A stretch of 17,809 nucleotides of DNA, taken from positions 1 through 17,809 of the forward strand of contig JAQGNM010000244.1 of NCBI GenBank assembly GCA_028291845.1. The letters run 5' to 3'. Numbering within the stretch: position 1 is the first letter of the stretch; each line of letters begins with the position of its first letter. The translations under genes were made by a program, and so were the position numbers. Source of the stretch: Massilia sp. (GTDB lineage: Bacteria; Pseudomonadota; Gammaproteobacteria; Burkholderiales; Burkholderiaceae_D). Below are positions 1-7,369 of this stretch, piece after piece. Below the pieces are notes generated by a model that saw only the letters and a list, made by a program, of their open reading frames with translations, was not told where the DNA came from and did no database searches.

Positions 1-1591
1 CTGCCGTGTCGTCGAGCACCAGATGGTTGCAGCCCTTACCGCCGCCCAGTTCGTGGCTGCGCAGCCCAGACAGCGCATGCTGGCCCGGTAGTTCCCACGG
101 CGGCATATGGGTAGCGTTGTACACCCCACCGATGATCAGCGGATGATCGATATTGCCGTCCGGGTAAACCACCACCACTTCCTCGCCGACCCGCGGCGGG
201 CGGATATAGCCGAACTCGCCACCCGCTCCAGGTGCCATCACCCGGATCCACGCCGAGCTGTTTTCGTCACGTTTTCCCAAGCGATCCCAGTGAAACTGCA
301 CTTTTACGCGTCCCAGTCCGTCGGTATGAATTTCCTCGCCGGCAGGTCCGACCACGATGGCAGTCTGCACACCCGGATTGGCACACGGCCTGCTGTGATA
401 ATCGCGCCCCGGGCGCCAGCGGATCGCACTGCGCATGCAGATAAAACTGTTTTTATAGTGGGACGGGGCACCGGGGCCGGCCTGGTAATTGTTGCTGGCG
501 TCGTGGTCGACGCTGAGGATCAAGTAGTCACGGTTGCCGATGTCACGGCGCATTTCGGGGTTGTAGACGGGGGAACGCGGTTCGGCACTGAAGTGGCCGC
601 CGAGTTTAAAGACGCGCCCTGGCTGCACGGTGCGGTCGCTGCCTTCCGCCTCGAAAGTCTGGGTGTCCTTATCGCGCTCGGCCATTCTCTGCTGGGCCAA
701 GTTTTCGCCCTCGCTGCGCATCTGGAAACCGTAAGCGCCCGTATTTTCATAAATTTCATGGGCGAAGAAATCGCCCTGCTCATTGGGCGATTGCCACTCG
801 ACGAATTGCGAGTCGGGATTTTTGTAGTCGAAGCTGGCGAGGGTGGTGAAGCCCGAGCCGAGGCGGCGCACGGGCGACCAGCGGTGAATACCGTCATCTT
901 CGACCGAACCGCTTTCGGCGTGATAGGCGATGACGTCGGCATCGTAGTGGCGGTCGGCGTCGATCGGCCCGGCCAGGTGGCTGTTATCGGACAGCATCAG
1001 GGTATGGCCGTCGGCGCGGTGTTCGTACCAGTACAGCATCCCGCGCGCTTCCCAGCGGCGGTGCAGGTGGTTGTAGTCGGTCTCGTTGTGCTGGTTGGCG
1101 ACCGTCAGGACGGGATCGTCCTCGTGGGTGAACATGTGCCAGTCGGCCTGGCGATAATGTTTGAGCGTGTCCTCGGTGATCTGGCGCATGGTTTTGCCGT
1201 GAAACGACACGTTGTCTTGGCGCAGGCGGGCAAAGGCGAGAAACGGTTCAAGCACCATCTGGTAGAACGCGAAGCCGCCATCGGCCCGAATAAAGCGGAA
1301 TTCGGTGACGTAGCCGTTGAAATAGCGCAGCGAACCGCCTGCGCGTACCAGGGTGATGGTCACCATGCGCGCCATCATGGCTTTCAAGGGGATACGGGCG
1401 TCGTCCGACAGCACCTCGACTTCCAAGCGATAGCCGCGCGAGAGTTCTTCATGGGCTCGTAAAACGTTCGGCAGCAGGATGGCATGCGGGCCATCTTTTT
1501 TTGGAAAGTCCAGCCGCATCAGGCGCTTGTGTTGCGCGTCGCCGCTGAAAGCGGACAAGGCTGCCGCGGCGAGATCCTGAATCACACCCAT
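1..1591 (-). CDS. vgrG: VgrG/TssI, type VI secretion spike protein (C-terminus beyond window)
   Basis: VgrG forms the trimeric, phage gp27/gp5-like spike at the tip of the T6SS tube and carries effectors out of the cell. Reading leftward from the ATG at 1589-1591, the frame stays open for 530 codons to the window edge. Residues 1 to about 400 match the gp27-like part. A gp5-type OB-fold follows, with its signature HTDGLGRVKVQFHWD at about residues 420-436, then the usual run of AWIRV, PRVGEEV, DGNIDHPLIIGGVYN and an ELGGGKG segment. This is the normal start of the needle region, so the missing part should hold the rest of the beta-helix and any C-terminal extension. An AAGGGAG Shine-Dalgarno lies just upstream of the start. 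The gene follows tssG by 91 nt, so it is probably cotranscribed with tssEFG. Whether it is an evolved VgrG with a fused effector cannot be seen. Confidence 0.93.
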   Translation of the reverse strand, partial: MGVIQDLAAAALSAFSGDAQHKRLMRLDFPKKDGPHAILLPNVLRAHEELSRGYRLEVEVLSDDARIPLKAMMARMVTITLVRAGGSLRYFNGYVTEFRFIRADGGFAFYQMVLEPFLAFARLRQDNVSFHGKTMRQITEDTLKHYRQADWHMFTHEDDPVLTVANQHNETDYNHLHRRWEARGMLYWYEHRADGHTLMLSDNSHLAGPIDADRHYDADVIAYHAESGSVEDDGIHRWSPVRRLGSGFTTLASFDYKNPDSQFVEWQSPNEQGDFFAHEIYENTGAYGFQMRSEGENLAQQRMAERDKDTQTFEAEGSDRTVQPGRVFKLGGHFSAEPRSPVYNPEMRRDIGNRDYLILSVDHDASNNYQAGPGAPSHYKNSFICMRSAIRWRPGRDYHSRPCANPGVQTAIVVGPAGEEIHTDGLGRVKVQFHWDRLGKRDENSSAWIRVMAPGAGGEFGYIRPPRVGEEVVVVYPDGNIDHPLIIGGVYNATHMPPWELPGQHALSGLRSHELGGGKGCNHLVLDDTA

Positions 1592-1682
1592 GACGCTCCC
1601 TTGATGGTTTTACGATGGCGCAAACTAAACCTTGTGCAGGAATGAAGTTAACGTGCTTCGTCGAGGCAAGGTTTGACGACGA

Positions 1683-2717
1683 TCAATTGCGCTTCGGCAG
1701 TTTCAACATTGACGCAATGTGGGTACGTTGTGCCTTCCCCGGATTTGCCGTCAGAAAGCTGCTCCATCCCAGCTTGCGCGGCGCTTGGTCGGCCGTCAGC
1801 GTCAGGCGTTGGATGCATGGCGGCGCCAGCAGCAGCCTGACTTCCCATGCAATCACCGGCACGGCGAACAGCGCCATCATGTCCGCGAGAGCCGCGCGGC
1901 TGGCGCCGTCGGGGAGAAAGTGCGTCAGCTGTGCCTCGTCGAGCGGCCCGATATGCAAACGTGCGCGCAAATCGTGGCGCCACAGCCGCGTGCCCAGTAC
2001 CGCGCCGGCGCCGAGCCTGATCGGGTGCATGCCGAAGGTGCTGCGCCGGTTCGGCGCGATCTCGTCCCAGCAGCCGACCAGCTGCTCGACGCGCACGGGA
2101 ATCGCAAAATGGTCGGCCAGCACCCGTTCGATGGCGCTGGCCGATACCGGCCGCGTTCTCAGAATGCCGGCGTAGTAGGCGGCGGCCTGCGATGCGCCGG
2201 CTGGCTGGGCGCCCGCCAGCGCCATCAACATCGGCAGCAGGCGATCCTGGCCCCGCACCTGCATACTTTGTTCGACGCGGTATTTGGCATCCGCTTCAAA
2301 GAACAGACCGATCATGCGGTTGGAGAAGACGTCGATCAGCTCGTGCTGGCTGGCGTCCCGGTCGAGCTGCTGCTGGGCGGTCAGTCGTTCGCTGTCGTGC
2401 AAGGGCATGGTGCCGCAAGCGCCCAGCAGGCCGATGAAAGCCGGCGTGATGCGGATTTTCGCGACGTCGTCGACGCCCGCGACGCCGGGCGCTCCTTTTG
2501 GTTCGATCTCGAGCGCATGCACTTCGCTGGCGGGAAACGACAGCGACAGGTTGTTGCGAAAGCGGATGATGTCGCGAAAGGCGCGCTCGTACGGAACGCC
2601 CTGGCGCCGCAGGGCGAGCAGCACGATGTTGACCGCCTGCGCAAAGCTAAAGCGCTGTGGCTGCGCCAGCAGCCGCGCGATTACATCAGGTTCAGGCGGC
2701 CGCTGTGGGGTTGGCAT
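1683..2717 (-). CDS. tssG: TssG (VasB/ImpH-type), T6SS baseplate wedge subunit
   Basis: TssG is a cytoplasmic baseplate component that forms the wedge with TssE, TssF and TssK and helps dock the VgrG spike. The product is 344 residues, normal for the family. Typical features include an N-terminal FSFAQAVNIVLLAL helix (near residue 23), a RFRNNLSLSFPASEV strand, then ITPAFIGLLGACGTMPLHDSE at about residues 100-120, and a C-terminal part with RRSTFGMHPIRLGAGAVLG and WEVRLLL. I chose the ATG at 2717 because an AAAGGA ribosome site lies at 2727-2732; the frame is open much further upstream, but only as overlap with tssF. The first 37 nt lie inside the end of tssF, which suggests translational coupling. 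The stop is TGA at 1683-1685, 91 nt before vgrG. Confidence 0.93.
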   Translation of the reverse strand: MPTPQRPPEPDVIARLLAQPQRFSFAQAVNIVLLALRRQGVPYERAFRDIIRFRNNLSLSFPASEVHALEIEPKGAPGVAGVDDVAKIRITPAFIGLLGACGTMPLHDSERLTAQQQLDRDASQHELIDVFSNRMIGLFFEADAKYRVEQSMQVRGQDRLLPMLMALAGAQPAGASQAAAYYAGILRTRPVSASAIERVLADHFAIPVRVEQLVGCWDEIAPNRRSTFGMHPIRLGAGAVLGTRLWRHDLRARLHIGPLDEAQLTHFLPDGASRAALADMMALFAVPVIAWEVRLLLAPPCIQRLTLTADQAPRKLGWSSFLTANPGKAQRTHIASMLKLPKRN

Positions 2718-4504
2718 CGGATCAGTTCCTTTCCGCTGTGGCTGGACAAAATCACGAGTTCGACAAAGCTGTTGACGTGAGCGACCATGCGGAAGAACTG
2801 CTCGAGCACCTGTGCGAACAGGTGCACGCCGGCGCCGGTGAAGGCATCCTCGTCGAGGCTGACGCGCACTTCGGTGCCATGCACCAGAGAGTTGCCGCGC
2901 TTGTGGCGAATCCAGGCGGTGGTGTCGGCCGCTTCGACGCTGGCGATCGCGTCGATCTGCCGGCGGGTGACGGGCGACTGCGCCAGATCGTACAGCCCCA
3001 GCATCTCGCGCAAGGCCGCGCTGTCCGCCACCATCGAGTGATGGTTGAGGGCGAGATGGGAGATCAATCTCCACTGGGTGTCGGCGCCATTGATCAACCG
3101 CGCGGGACGGGTCGGCCGGCGCAGGAAGCGAATGGGGGCGCTGTCCGCCGCGCCAGGTGCGAACAGGTCGCCTGCGCCATCGCTCGTGTCGAGCCGGATG
3201 GAGCAGGGCAGATCGCGGTTGGTGCAAGTGAGCTCGATCGACAGCACGCTGCGGTCGACTTCCAGCGCCTCGCAGTCGGCGTCGACCAGGGTGAGGGTTT
3301 TCTCGTGGCCCGGACTGCAAATGGCCAGCGTTTCATCATGGCGCATCAGCCAGTAGCGGCCCTTCGGTTGGTCCTGCTCGGTGTGGCGCAGCGAATAAAA
3401 CGGCCGGAATTCGCTGGCGGCCGGTTGTCTGCCTCGCTGCTCCACCATGTGTACTTTGTCGATCGAATAGACCTCGAACGCCTGCGGGTGGCTGCCGTGC
3501 GCCAGCACCGTGTAGTCCGCCGACCGCTGATCGAAGGAGATCGGCACGCCAGGTTGGCGGAACAGATTGACGACCGGCGTGCAGCCTTGCAGCAGATTGG
3601 CGCTCGACAGGCTGGCAAGCATGCGGGCGTGATCGGAATCGGCCCGGACATCGGCCACGCCCAGATGCAAGGTGACGCGGGTGGCGCCGGGGCAGCGGGC
3701 AGTCAAGGCCGCCAGGTCGATATCGATAAAGTTGAATTTGTCGGGGAAGGCGAAGTATTCGGCGAGGATGCGGTAGGCCAGGTGCGAGCGGGCGCCGAAC
3801 GGGATCAGGGCTTCGTCCTCGGCGAAGCCGACCGCGGACACCGGCACCTGCGCCAGCTTGATCCACGCGCCATCGTTCTCGGCCTGCACCCAGGCGCACG
3901 CGGTGCGCACGAACAGCGCATCGCGCAAGGTGGCGCAAAACGATGGATCGCCGTCCAGATAGAGGCGCGCCTTCGACTGTTGCGCCGCCAGCGGCGCCCC
4001 GGCTGGCGCCGCGAAGGTCAACGACAGGTTTGACGTGACCCCCGCGGGCAGGCGGATGCCTGGCGGCGCGCCGATCATCGCCTCGAACCGCGCGCCAATC
4101 AACAGCGCGGTGGCGGGGAGCACATCGTAGGCCGTGGTGAAGGCGTAGGACAGCTCCTTGACGGGGCGGGTCTCCAGGCGGGTGCCACGCGGCATGGGCT
4201 TGAAGCTGCCATCGTTTCTGGCGATGCGTATGATGGCGCACGAGGGGAAAGGCCGCAGGTAGTGCGGGAACAGCAGATCGAGCAGGGCTTCGGTGAACTG
4301 CGGGTAGGAGTCGTCGAGGCGCTTGGTGACGCGCGCGCACAGCAGGGCGACAGCCTGGATCAGGCGCTCGACATGCGGGTCGTCGCAGGCCTCCCCGCCC
4401 AGTTGCAGCTTGGCAGCCACTTTCGGATAGCGCTGGGCGTATTCGCGGCACAGCGAGCGCAGGATGACGAGCTCGCGCTCGTATTTGGCAAACAGTTCGT
4501 CCAT
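2681..4504 (-). CDS. tssF: TssF (VasA/ImpG-type), T6SS baseplate wedge subunit
   Basis: TssF is the largest wedge subunit of the type VI baseplate and pairs with TssG in the cytoplasm below the membrane complex. The product is 607 residues, the usual size. The N-terminus is diagnostic: MDELFAKYERELVILRSL, then YPKVAAKLQLGG, DPHVERLIQAVALLCARV, and DLLFPHYLRPFPS at about residues 75-90. Later family features include SYAFTTAYDVLP, the FPDKFNFIDIDL strand and a C-terminal VLEQFFRMVAHVNSFVEL segment. I took the ATG at 4504, because the upstream open frame only overlaps tssE and the MDELF start is the family start. The gene begins 20 nt after the tssE stop and overlaps tssG by 37 nt, so tssE-F-G form one tight operon. 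Confidence 0.95.
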   Translation of the reverse strand: MDELFAKYERELVILRSLCREYAQRYPKVAAKLQLGGEACDDPHVERLIQAVALLCARVTKRLDDSYPQFTEALLDLLFPHYLRPFPSCAIIRIARNDGSFKPMPRGTRLETRPVKELSYAFTTAYDVLPATALLIGARFEAMIGAPPGIRLPAGVTSNLSLTFAAPAGAPLAAQQSKARLYLDGDPSFCATLRDALFVRTACAWVQAENDGAWIKLAQVPVSAVGFAEDEALIPFGARSHLAYRILAEYFAFPDKFNFIDIDLAALTARCPGATRVTLHLGVADVRADSDHARMLASLSSANLLQGCTPVVNLFRQPGVPISFDQRSADYTVLAHGSHPQAFEVYSIDKVHMVEQRGRQPAASEFRPFYSLRHTEQDQPKGRYWLMRHDETLAICSPGHEKTLTLVDADCEALEVDRSVLSIELTCTNRDLPCSIRLDTSDGAGDLFAPGAADSAPIRFLRRPTRPARLINGADTQWRLISHLALNHHSMVADSAALREMLGLYDLAQSPVTRRQIDAIASVEAADTTAWIRHKRGNSLVHGTEVRVSLDEDAFTGAGVHLFAQVLEQFFRMVAHVNSFVELVILSSHSGKELIRCQPHSGRLNLM

Positions 4505-4524
4505 GATTGGTCCGTCGGCGCGTT

Positions 4525-4995
4525 TCAGGAATCGGCTTCGATCGAATACTGCTGCAGCGAAGGGCGAAACACCGCGTCGAACGACAGCGCCTCGCCGTCG
4601 GCACTGCCTTTCAGCTCGGCCGTGATGACAAATTCGACCCGGTTGATGGTCCCCTTCTTGGGGCGTAAATCGACGCTGACCTTGTGCAGGCGCGGCTCGT
4701 GCCGTTCGATCGCCATCCGCACGGCGACGCAGATTTTTTGCTGGTCGCTGTCGCTGGTCATGCACATGCCGGCAAAATCGATCAGGCCGTAGTTGACCAC
4801 CGAGCCGGCCACCGCGGTGTACGCCGTCAAGGCATCGGAACGCAGCGCGCAGCGGGTGTTGAGCAAGGCCACCAGGTCGCGTGTGATGCTGCGCTTGCAG
4901 GCGTCAAGCGCCTGCGAGCGGGCGCGCCGGCGATCCGGAGGCGGCTGTTCGTCATCGGCCAGGCGGTCGAACAAACCGGGAGAAAAGCTGCGCAT
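4525..4995 (-). CDS. tssE: TssE, gp25-like T6SS baseplate protein
   Basis: TssE is the gp25/lysozyme-like protein that joins the contractile sheath to the baseplate and starts sheath assembly. The product is 156 residues, as expected. Family marks are CKRSITRDLVALLNTR (residues 33-48), SVVNYGLIDFAG (65-76) and IERHEPRL (97-104). The last contains the conserved Glu-Pro-Arg triad, at about residues 100-102, needed for gp25 function. The ATG at 4993-4995 has an AAAGGA ribosome site about five bases upstream. This is the first gene of the leftward baseplate operon, divergent from tssK across 195 bp. In many T6SS clusters tssB-tssC-hcp come just before tssE; here they do not. Confidence 0.93.
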   Translation of the reverse strand: MRSFSPGLFDRLADDEQPPPDRRRARSQALDACKRSITRDLVALLNTRCALRSDALTAYTAVAGSVVNYGLIDFAGMCMTSDSDQQKICVAVRMAIERHEPRLHKVSVDLRPKKGTINRVEFVITAELKGSADGEALSFDAVFRPSLQQYSIEADS

Positions 4996-5059
4996 GCGAT
5001 CCTTTCAAGGGTGGCGACACTGCCTGGTCGTCATTATCGTGACTTGATCCTTCGCAACT

Positions 5060-5073
5060 TTGCGCTTGCGCAA
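5060..5073. repeat. Inverted repeat TTGCGC-TT-GCGCAA, possible operator
   Basis: The two 6-base arms are perfect reverse complements around a 2-base centre. The right half overlaps the candidate tssK -35 hexamer (5066-5071). Its position between the two divergent units would suit a regulator controlling both. A short palindrome such as this can also occur by chance in GC-rich DNA. Confidence 0.35.
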
Positions 5074-5093
5074 TGAGCTTGTGTTTCTAAAAT
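5066..5093 (+). promoter_or_regulatory. Candidate sigma-70 promoter for tssK
   Basis: TTGCGC (5066-5071) and TAAAAT (5088-5093) are separated by 16 bases. This would start transcription near 5100 and leave a leader of about 90 nt before the tssK ATG. The match was made by eye only. Confidence 0.35.
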
Positions 5094-5190
5094 AGTGACT
5101 GCGAGCTTGCGCCAGATCAATCGCCGGCAGCTGGCACGGGATCATGCTCTCGGGAATCTGTGCAATCGGAAACCACTGAGGAGCCACGCC

Positions 5191-6522
5191 ATGCAAGCAG
5201 GTTCAAAGATATTCTGGTCGGAAGGATTGACGCTCGGTCCCCAGCATTTTCAACTGCAGGATCTCTACCATGAGACCCGCTTGCAGGCGGCGGTGACGGC
5301 GCTGAACGCCCACTATTGGGGCGTGCGTGCGGTGCGCTGGAATGTCGAAGGGCTCGGTCACGACCGCCTCAGTGCCGCCGCGCTCTCGGTGATTTTTCCC
5401 GATGGGGCAATGTACGACGCGCCCGGCGCCGACCTGCTGCCCGACGCCGTCGATCTGTCGCATCTGCCGAGCGATGTTCACAGCTTCACGTTTTACCTGG
5501 CGTTGGCTCTCGTCAAACCGCACGGCGGCAACGCCGAAGCTGACGGACGGTATGTGCGGCTCGACCAGGAGGCGCTTGATTTGTACAGCGAGGCGGTGCC
5601 AGTCGACGTGCCTGTTTTGCAGATGCGGGCGCGCCTGGTGGCGGATTTAGCCCCGCGCGATGCCTCGAGCAGCGTCGCCGTGGTGCGCTTGCGCCGCGCC
5701 GATGAAGGCGGCTTCGAGATCGACGAGTCGTTCATCCCTGCGAGCGTGGCCATCGGTGCGGCGCCGGGCTTGCGGCGCATGCTAGATAGCCTGATCAGCG
5801 CGTTGACTGCAAAGGTCGAATCGCTGCAGCGCAATCACCGCAAGGCCACCGCCGATACCTACGAAATGTCGAAGGGCGACATCTCGTCGTGGTGGATGCT
5901 CAATATCGTCAGCACGGCCAATGTGCTGCTCACGCATGCCGCCCGCTCGGCCGGCCACCATCCGCACGCCCTGTACGAAAAGCTGCTGGCGCTGGCGGGC
6001 GGCTTGATGACCTTCTCCGACCGCTACAAGGCGGCCGATTTGCCGGCCTACCGGCACGACGCGCTGGGCGAGGTCTTCTCAAGATTGGACGCCATCGTGC
6101 GCGACCTGGTCGACACCGTCATCTCCACCAGGTATTTCATGATCGCCCTGGTGGCCGACCCGCAACGCCCGGCGCTGTACCGCGCTGCGCTCGATCCGAA
6201 CAAGGTCACCCGCGACACCCAGCTGGTTCTCGCGGTCAGCGCCGACATGCCGCCGCTCGAATTGGTGGCGGCCATGCCAGTGCGTTTGAAGGCGGGCAGT
6301 CCGGACGACCTCGAGAAAATTCTCGGCTCGGCGCTGCCGGGCGTGCCGCTCACGCACATGCCGCAGGTGCCGGCGGCGGTGCCGGTGCGGCCGAATACCT
6401 ATTATTTTTCGCTGTCGTCGAGAAGCACCTTGTACGAGCATGCCTTGAAAGCGGGGGCGCTGGCGGTGTATGCGCTCGACGGCATACCGGGGCTGAAGAT
6501 CGAGTTGATTGCTATTGCGTGA
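5191..6522 (+). CDS. tssK: TssK, T6SS baseplate-to-membrane-complex adaptor
   Basis: TssK is the trimeric adaptor that connects the baseplate wedges (TssFG) to the TssJLM membrane complex; its N-terminal part resembles phage receptor-binding proteins. The product is 443 residues, the usual length. It opens with the family signature KIFWSEGLTLGPQHFQLQD (residues 6-24). Other family features are YVRLDQ in the N-terminal shell, the helical middle with ISSWWMLNIVSTAN, a LYEKLLALAGGLMTFS segment and the C-terminal YYFSLSSRSTLYEHAL. The ATG at 5191 follows a GAGGAG ribosome site by seven bases; an upstream GTG at 5095 in the same frame lacks support. tssK usually precedes tssL and tssM, but here it stands alone and ends 16 bp from a convergent unrelated operon with no terminator between them. 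Confidence 0.95.
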   Translation: MQAGSKIFWSEGLTLGPQHFQLQDLYHETRLQAAVTALNAHYWGVRAVRWNVEGLGHDRLSAAALSVIFPDGAMYDAPGADLLPDAVDLSHLPSDVHSFTFYLALALVKPHGGNAEADGRYVRLDQEALDLYSEAVPVDVPVLQMRARLVADLAPRDASSSVAVVRLRRADEGGFEIDESFIPASVAIGAAPGLRRMLDSLISALTAKVESLQRNHRKATADTYEMSKGDISSWWMLNIVSTANVLLTHAARSAGHHPHALYEKLLALAGGLMTFSDRYKAADLPAYRHDALGEVFSRLDAIVRDLVDTVISTRYFMIALVADPQRPALYRAALDPNKVTRDTQLVLAVSADMPPLELVAAMPVRLKAGSPDDLEKILGSALPGVPLTHMPQVPAAVPVRPNTYYFSLSSRSTLYEHALKAGALAVYALDGIPGLKIELIAIA

Positions 6523-6538
6523 AGACGCGCGGGGCCGC

Positions 6539-7369
6539 TCAATGTGCGCGGTCGGTATCGGCCGCTTTGCGCGGGAAAAACCAGGTCAGCGCCTTGTCGA
6601 CCCGCGCAGCCCACGATGCCTCGTTATGGCGCCCACCCGGCGCCGCGTAAAACAGCAAATCGATGCCGTCGACATAGCCCTTGGCCAGCATGGCATCGCG
6701 CATCGCCTCGGTGTCGGCCAGGCCGTCGTCGATGGTGCCGGCGTCGATATAGAAGCGTACCGGTAGCCTGGCAGGCAGTTGCTTGATCATGGCGCGCTCA
6801 TTCCACCAGAAGGAACTCGACACGCCCGCTGCCATGGAAAACAGGTCGGGGCGATGCTGGGCGATCGCCACCGAGGCGACGCCACCAAGAGACGAGCCCA
6901 TGATCGCGGTGTACTCGCGCTGCGGCCGCGTGCGCAGCTTGCGGTCGATCAGCGGCTTGATGGTGTCGACGATAAAGGCCTCGTATTGCGCCAGCTTGCC
7001 GCCGCCGTGTTCGGGGTCGCAGCAGGGCGTGTATTCGGCGATGCGGTCGGCCGTGTTGTCGATGCCGACCACGATCACTTCCTCCATGCGGCCGGCGGCG
7101 ATCAGGCGGTCGATCGTGGCGCCGATGTCCCACGCCACGCCGAACGCGGCGGTTTTCGGATCGAACAGGTTCTGGCCGTCGTGCATGTAGATAACCGGAT
7201 AGCGCCGGGTGGGATGGTCCTTGTAACCGGGCGGGTAATAAATGCGCAGCGCTCGGCTGTTCTTCAACTGGGGCGACGCCACGTCGGCAAGGATCTCGAT
7301 TGTGCCGGCAGCGGCGTGGGCATATGCCGCCGCCAGGGACAGCGCGACAGCGCCAATCAAACGTCTCAT
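6539..7369 (-). CDS. Exported alpha/beta-hydrolase esterase (putative esterase family, PF00756-like)
   Basis: This 276-residue protein has a cleavable signal peptide (residues 1 to about 20, ending AYAHAA). The mature part is a single alpha/beta-hydrolase domain of the esterase D/enterochelin-esterase type. The strand YPVIYMHDGQNLFDP (57-71) is typical of the group. The nucleophile elbow GSSLGG (158-163) places the catalytic serine at residue 160. The acid is probably in DAGTIDDG (209-216), and the histidine is His248 in GGRHNEASW. The start ATG overlaps the upstream hydrolase stop by four bases (ATGA), so the two are very likely cotranslated. Its place in a glucan-degrading operon suggests removal of acyl groups from the sugar polymer or its fragments. 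The exact ester is unknown; family members range from acyl-sugar and feruloyl esterases to siderophore esterases. Confidence 0.82.
   Translation of the reverse strand: MRRLIGAVALSLAAAYAHAAAGTIEILADVASPQLKNSRALRIYYPPGYKDHPTRRYPVIYMHDGQNLFDPKTAAFGVAWDIGATIDRLIAAGRMEEVIVVGIDNTADRIAEYTPCCDPEHGGGKLAQYEAFIVDTIKPLIDRKLRTRPQREYTAIMGSSLGGVASVAIAQHRPDLFSMAAGVSSSFWWNERAMIKQLPARLPVRFYIDAGTIDDGLADTEAMRDAMLAKGYVDGIDLLFYAAPGGRHNEASWAARVDKALTWFFPRKAADTDRAH

Larger units (their letters stand above)
4996..5190. promoter_or_regulatory. Divergent T6SS control region between tssE and tssK
   Basis: This 195-bp non-coding stretch must contain the start signals for both T6SS transcripts. The tssK side has a plausible promoter at 5066-5093 and a strong GAGGAG ribosome site at 5178-5183. 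The tssE side has a GATAAT hexamer (read leftward, 5038-5033) but no good -35 partner, so that promoter is uncertain. A 6-2-6 palindrome sits at 5060-5073. I see no sigma-54 GG-N10-GC promoter element that I would trust. Confidence 0.5.

Noticed and set aside
107..1462. 451-codon open frame on the plus strand
   Set aside because: It is antisense to vgrG, whose protein is clearly recognisable; long antisense frames are expected in GC-rich coding DNA.
2657..4033. 458-codon open frame on the plus strand
   Set aside because: It is antisense to tssF, with low-complexity composition and no recognisable domain.
5095..5190. GTG start upstream of tssK
   Set aside because: It lacks a ribosome site and overlaps the promoter region; the ATG at 5191 has GAGGAG at the right distance and the family N-terminus.
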